Shown here one piece after another: positions 58,379 to 64,000 of a stretch of 64,000 nt of DNA (positions are counted from its first letter, which is position 1; each line of letters begins with the position of its first letter). The position numbers and the translations under genes are program-made. Origin of the DNA: Lepeophtheirus salmonis. Lineage: Eukaryota; Arthropoda; Copepoda; Siphonostomatoida; Caligidae. The stretch is from the NCBI RefSeq assembly GCF_016086655.4, contig NC_052139.2:558001-622000 (forward strand), written 5' to 3'. Below the pieces are notes generated by a model. That model saw only the letters and a program-made list of their open reading frames with translations, searched no databases and was not told where the DNA came from.

Positions 58379-61300
58379 TTATCCACTCTTTTTATGTTTT
58401 TATATTATATATTCGAGCTTTATCTTTAGTCTAATTCTTCTTACTATCAATTGAGTTTCTTAAATTTCTTCAGCCTCAAGTAAGATCAAATCTATAGATA
58501 AGTTGCCACTAATAAATTAACCCATTCGGAATAAACTCATGATCCGTGACTTCTCACTCTTTCGTTATTTTTATTTAACCCATCTACCCAATAAAGGGTT
58601 TAGTTGAAGTTGAGTCTTTAATATAAAACATAAAAAAGGTGGGAAATATCTCAACCGGAAAATATTCAACAAGAGAAGAAGTATACTGCCAGAATTACCA
58701 GTTACAAAAGATTTTACCATATTTAAATAAAGGAAGCGTACTTGTTGTAAAAAATAAGTAATAGACCTGCAGAACTTCCCGAGTTATAAAAATGTACATA
58801 GAGCTATTTATGTGAAATAGTTATACATTATAAATGCTTCTAAATAAAGCTTCACTAACATTTAATTTATACATAATCAGACATGAAACAACCTTAAAAA
58901 ATGGTGTTCATATTTAGATATTGTATTCCGTCATACATAAAAAAATCCATCTTATATGTCTGTGGCTTCTATATATGTTCTTTTATACCAGATTATTATG
59001 AGTCTACAACTTCCTTAATAATCAGTAAATGATTTGTACATCCTTGTTCCAACTTTGTAAAATAGTTGAAGATGAGGAAATTGTCGAAATCCACGCGTGC
59101 TTGGGAGTTGTTATTTTAATCGCTTTTTGTTTGGTGGGATTGGGGGAGTGGCATTACTCTACAAAAGCTTAGCTACAACTAAACATATACAGTTAATAAC
59201 ATAAATAGGTTTATTTTAAATATGTATAAAATTGGAAAGGGTGGCTACATTACCAGGAGGTATAAAGGGAAATAGAAACAAAGAATGAAGGTAGAAGAAA
59301 AGAAACAGTGAGAAGGATGTAGAAAGATGCATAGAGAGAAGAGAAAATGGAAAAGATAGAGAAAGGAGGGAGATTTAGAAATATAAAATAGAAATAAGGT
59401 CATACTTTGGTCAATAATAGGCACATAATTACCCTGGAGCCGCAAAAAAAATATCATGGAAATATTCTTGGTCATTTTATACGTCTACTTACTAAATTTC
59501 AGAATAAACTTTTGACGATTTTAGATGCCATGTAGGATAATGCGAAAAATAGACATACCTATATTTAATATATGATTAACTTTTAGAGAGACTCAAAACC
59601 CTCAAAAAGGGGCTAGTGGCCCTACTGCTCTCCAGTGGGGATTTTATGCTGACGATGATTTTGACATTTTTTTTCATAAGAAAAGATAATATTTTAGCCA
59701 TATCGCTTTCAATAATAAAAATATTAGGAATGGATTTGAAGATTTTCGAAATCCTCTTGAGCATAAATTTAAAATAAAGTGCATTTCAGTCGCCGACAAT
59801 TTTGTAAATTTAACTTTATTAGCAAGCAAGGAGCAATTTCGCTGATATTGGTCTTCATCAGTAAATATGAGGTGTTTCAAAGTTAGCATACTTGTTATGC
59901 CATTATCCTACTTGGGTTTTTACGTTCATTGCAATTTCGACAAATTTTTCAAACTTAATATAATTTTAAGGTCAAATCGTTATAAATTATAAAACTATCT
60001 AAAAGGGATTTTAAAAATAATGATTATTTTTAAAAGTATATGTTGGTTACAAAAGAAAGACGAAATATATGCTGACAGCTATTTTTTATGCGTATAAAAA
60101 ATGCTGAAAATTGTTTGTTTTTGGGGCATGTTAAAATAAGACAATTGTAACCCTAACCATTAGAAGTATATTTCAGAGGAAAGCAGTTTATTTGTCATGA
60201 CTTTCAAATATATGATTTGGAATCACATGTAAGAAGGAAAGAAGGAAGAAAAAGATTAACGAGGACTTTAGCAAGAATTAATTTGATGTGAATCTTCAAT
60301 TATACTCTGAGCGCAACAAGGCCTCACGATTATAACTCCGAAAACAAATCCTCAAGGTTTTTTCGTCTTTTATTAAATCAGATTCCGAATACGATTGAAT
60401 GTAAAACTAAAAAAAGTTTAATAATTATGAGTTAGTAATCACATTAGCAGAAAAATAATCTTCCGTTTACCAATTTCATTCAAACAAGCCATCTAAAAAT
60501 TCACACGATTTACATTACTAACCATAAACTATTGCACTTTTTGTCTGTTAATACGTGCGAATTTTCCAAATATAAAGAATTACATAATTGGAAGACAAAT
60601 TTTTTCAGGTTTCCAAAATACACTCTTATTTTAAATATAATGTCCCAAGGATTTTTACAAAGGTATCAACTCTAACACCAAATATGCTCAAATTTATATC
60701 ACACCCCTAAAGAGAGAGTAAATACACACTTAGGGTGCAAAAGACGTATTTGATTGGAAAATATTAAAGTTTCCTTCAATTGAGGGAGTAAAATGAATTA
60801 ATAAATAAATCCAAAAAAATTCCAAGGTCACTTTTTTACCATTGCAAAAAGAAAAATATTTATAATGTAAGAAGAAATAATTAACCGTAATCAAATAATG
60901 ATATATTATGTGTTAATTTAAGGTGATTATGAATTGGAAAATAAGTTTATTTATAAAGATTAGTTATGGAACTGAGGTAAGCTAATTAAAAAAAGCTCTT
61001 AATGTCATTATACAATTTTTTGTAGATTTTTATTTGCACAAATGTTTTTCAATGTCACCTGTTTTGTCGAAATGAGTTTTTTTTTATTTATTTTTCTAAA
61101 AAGAAAACTTTATTAAATATAAATTTGCATGAAAAGAATATTGTTATATAATTTAATCAAATTTTATAGAATTTAGAGCTCATCACCACACACAGCTACA
61201 AAATATTTTAATCTTTCACATAAGTTTTATCAGATTTTGATGTTTCAATTAAACAAAAAAAACCATTATCAAAAAAAAATTAATGTTTTGTTTTAGTATA

Positions 61301-64000
61301 TCTACATAATTTATAAAATTGTATTTCTAATATATTTAAATATATCATAAGAAAATGCATGATAGCACTAATCAGCTCCACACGTGTTTTTTTGTCTATT
61401 TTTAAATTGAACAATATATTATTTAATTCAACTTAATGTTTAAACAGTAGGAATATTTAAGTTTTCGAGAGGATTACAGATATTTCTAATTTCACAATTT
61501 ATCAAAATCTAATTTAAATTTTTTTGTGCTAGTCTTTCAAATTCAGTTTAATACAACTTCGTAAAAATTGATTTGTCAACTTATTAATTAGTTTTAATTA
61601 TAGGTCAATGGAAGATTATTATTTATAGCGACTTATATGAATTTCATACAAATATCAGATCAAACAATCCACAGGTAGAATTAAAATTATTTTTAAATTT
61701 AGTTATTTAATTGACTTCTTTAATTTTGATTTTTTTGAATGTATCACTTGATATACTGAACTTTTGTTCAGAAATATGTACTATATGCTGAACCACATTT
61801 GAAAAATGTATAGTTTTTCATATATATAAAACAATGCACATGTCTTCAATTGTAATTGTAGAGAGTAAGTTTTAATGGATTCAATTTTGGACCAATTTCA
61901 TTATTATAATTTTCTAATGACATAAAATTACTATTTTTTTCTTTTTTATATATTATATTAATTTCCGAAAAACAACCTTACTACAAAAAATCGGTCATTG
62001 AATGAAACACCTATTTCTTGGCCTTATTTAAAAGTAATCCCTCCTCCCAATTTTTTAACAATATCTGGCATCAAAACTGCTTGAAAGGCAACTACTATAT
62101 TTCCTTCAGAACTGTGACGCTGAGGGACCTACTAGAATTGCTCAACGTCCTTTCGGAAGTCCCAGCAATGCTAAAAATAAAAGATTAAAAAATTATCAAC
62201 TAAATAGAAATAGCTCTTTTGACCATATTTTTTTCCCCAAATTTATAACAAAATATTCAATTTGATACCTTAGTTAATTAGCATTCGATAAATATATTAT
62301 TTGTCATTATTAACCCTCGTAATTGTTGAAGGTCTTTTTGGTTTCTACAATTTATTTACGTTATAGATGGTAGAAAATTCTAATGAAATTTCCTTAGCAC
62401 ATTTGGACATACACTTTACATTAGTAAAGTTGATATAAAAAAAAGGACATCGCAGTTTGTTAAAATATAATGATAAATGTAAGAGTAAGTTAAGGAGAGC
62501 AATTTAGCAGACATGACGTTTTATTAGATTAGTTACAAGTAAGTATGAATGAAACATGAAGGAATTAAGCACAAATCACTCATTAGTCCTCTTCAAATCC
62601 CCAGTGTTACTCTACGTAGTTCATGATGACAGTCACTTTCTATTAAGATGATCACTCTTCAAGAATGATAAAATAACGACAGTTGAAAGAGACTGTTTAG
62701 AATAAATTACTAAAAGTATCTTTCTCGTTTTAGATAATATTTTTTACAACTCTATACAAAAATTATTATAATTCAAAATTTACAGAAATTGAGTACCGGA
62801 ATTTTTATTTAATAAATAACAAAAGAAATTAATCACATCTAATTTTACTCCTCTAAAAGATAAAGCTCAATATTTATTATTCAACATAAAGAAAATTCAA
62901 TCAAAATGTGTGATCCGTAAAACATTTTATCATTTATTTGAAAACTCAATTTGTTACAAAAATGAATTATTGTATTTTGCTGATACATTATTTGACAAAT
63001 ACAAATTTTGCAAATACAGAGAAAGATAACTGAAAACAAGGCAATGACAATAAAATCAATTTCATATCAATGAAAATATAATAATTTGTTATGTAGTTTT
63101 ACAAATCAATTTATACAAAAAATAATAATTATATTATAACCTATCATTCATGATAAAGAGTCAATTATTTCTATCTAAAAAAGGAATTAGTAAAGGTATT
63201 AAAGTTTCTTAACAAACAAAAAATCTAACTAGTAAAATATTTTACTGATTACAAAAACAAAATTGTTGTTGTAAGTCTGTTTTGATTTGTATCCTTTGAC
63301 AAAATTTATATATGTTAATGTTTGTGAAAAACAAACAGAATGTCAGAAGATAACAGTCATTTCTTTTAAAAAAAATATGTACATGGAAAACAATGTCAAA
63401 AATGTTATTTGCATTGAGTAGAAATGTACGTTAGGGCAAAAATAATTTCATTTTTTTTTAAATAAATGGTTTAAATTCTAAAATTATTCCTAAACATAAA
63501 AAAAAATTTAAAAAAATTCGTTAAAAATTTTGAACTGTTAAAAAAATATATAGGTATTTAAACGACTAAAATTTTACATTTTTTGAAGAAAAAACTCCGT
63601 AATTACTTAAACACATGTCCATAAATTAAAGCTTCTTTGCAAAAAAAAAGAAAAGATATTGACTTCTATCAATTTGACATTTAATATAATCTTTAATAAT
63701 TTCAAAAAAAATATATACTGATATTTATTTCATGACCCCTTTTCTAATTCTGTAGCATATTCCAACAAACTATTGAAAAAATAAATATCAAATTTTACAA
63801 TAAAAATTAAATTCAGCGAAAAAAGTTAGATCTTTTATAACTATAGTCTTAGTGATATTTTTATATACCTTTCATGGAAAGCTCAATCTAATTTTACAAA
63901 AAAGCTTTAATTTAAAGTATATCGAAATTATTGAAACAAATACTATGATTTTGTTTTTTTATGAATGTAAATTCAAAACTTTGAAGCCGTTGAGATACCT
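58379..64000. other. 5.6 kb AT-rich stretch
   Basis: No gene is supported. Minor items are a polypurine tract at 59255-59399 (listed separately), short open frames at 59576-59889 on the minus strand without a recognised domain, and a stretch at 60288-60365 resembling the GPCR last exon. From 60.8 kb to the end the sequence is very AT-rich with many homopolymer runs. Confidence 0.5.
59255..59399 (+). repeat. About 145-bp polypurine tract
   Basis: The plus strand is mostly A and G here, with only isolated C/T, giving a strong strand asymmetry (GAAGAAAAGAAACAGTGAGA is typical). It is low-complexity GA-rich DNA and may adopt non-B structure. No coding function is implied; the minus-strand frame across it is an artefact of the bias. 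Confidence 0.7.

Noticed and set aside
59576..59889. Overlapping minus-strand frames
   Set aside because: No domain, no supporting splice sites or start context; composition is compatible with chance or with an unrecognised old repeat.
62040..62170. GC-balanced patch that might be coding
   Set aside because: No frame stays open with recognisable sequence on either strand, so it could not be assigned.
1..64000. CRISPR arrays, bacterial operons, phage or plasmid features
   Set aside because: No spaced repeats, ribosome-binding-site-led gene runs or phage-type genes. Intron-containing genes and mariner/LINE debris show a eukaryotic genome.

Overview
This window is eukaryotic nuclear DNA. It is strongly AT-rich, has introns with GT-AG borders and AATAAA signals, contains very little coding sequence, and carries many decayed Tc1/mariner-type DNA transposons plus two LINE remnants. 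No bacterial gene organisation is present. The receptor gene looks arthropod-like. Together with the density of Tc1/mariner debris, this suggests a crustacean, and a parasitic copepod such as a sea louse would fit. That attribution is inference from composition and family resemblance and was not tested by a search.

The main host gene is a class A (rhodopsin-like) orphan GPCR on the + strand, spread over about 34 kb. It has two alternative first coding exons (19826-20001 and 20642-20868), each encoding an extracellular N-terminus plus TM1 and each ending at a GT donor in the same phase. These are followed by a TM2-TM4 exon (39740-40015), a TM4-TM7 exon (46453-47229) and a short C-terminal exon (53778-53850). 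All junction phases agree. If the third donor is not used, the frame stops at once (47231-47233) and gives a shorter tail, so two N-termini and two C-termini are predicted (about 410 to 450 aa).

Inside the large first intron, on the opposite strand, lies the 3' end of a second gene (38219-39056). It has five exons separated by four introns of only 54-61 nt, all phase-consistent, and a polyadenylation signal just past the stop. I do not recognise the protein. Its 5' part is missing or frameshifted, so it may be a duplicated gene fragment.

The rest is mostly repeat debris. One mariner-type element at 5619-6918 is structurally complete (inverted termini, TA target duplication) but its transposase is broken. 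Five or more partial mariner copies share a second family (around 4.3-5.2, 9.9-10.6, 41.0-41.7, 57.2-57.7 and 57.9-58.4 kb). More than ten Tc1-like fragments occur, several being internal deletions that join the DNA-binding N-terminus to the C-terminus. LINE remnants lie at 24.3-25.7 kb (with an RNase H domain) and 48.1-48.45 kb (Cys/His zinc-binding tail). Long stretches between these show no gene I can support. I saw no intact transposase, no rRNA or tRNA gene and no CRISPR array. I found no novel multi-gene system; the most interesting items are the receptor's duplicated first exons, its splice-or-stop C-terminus, and the nested antisense mini-intron gene.
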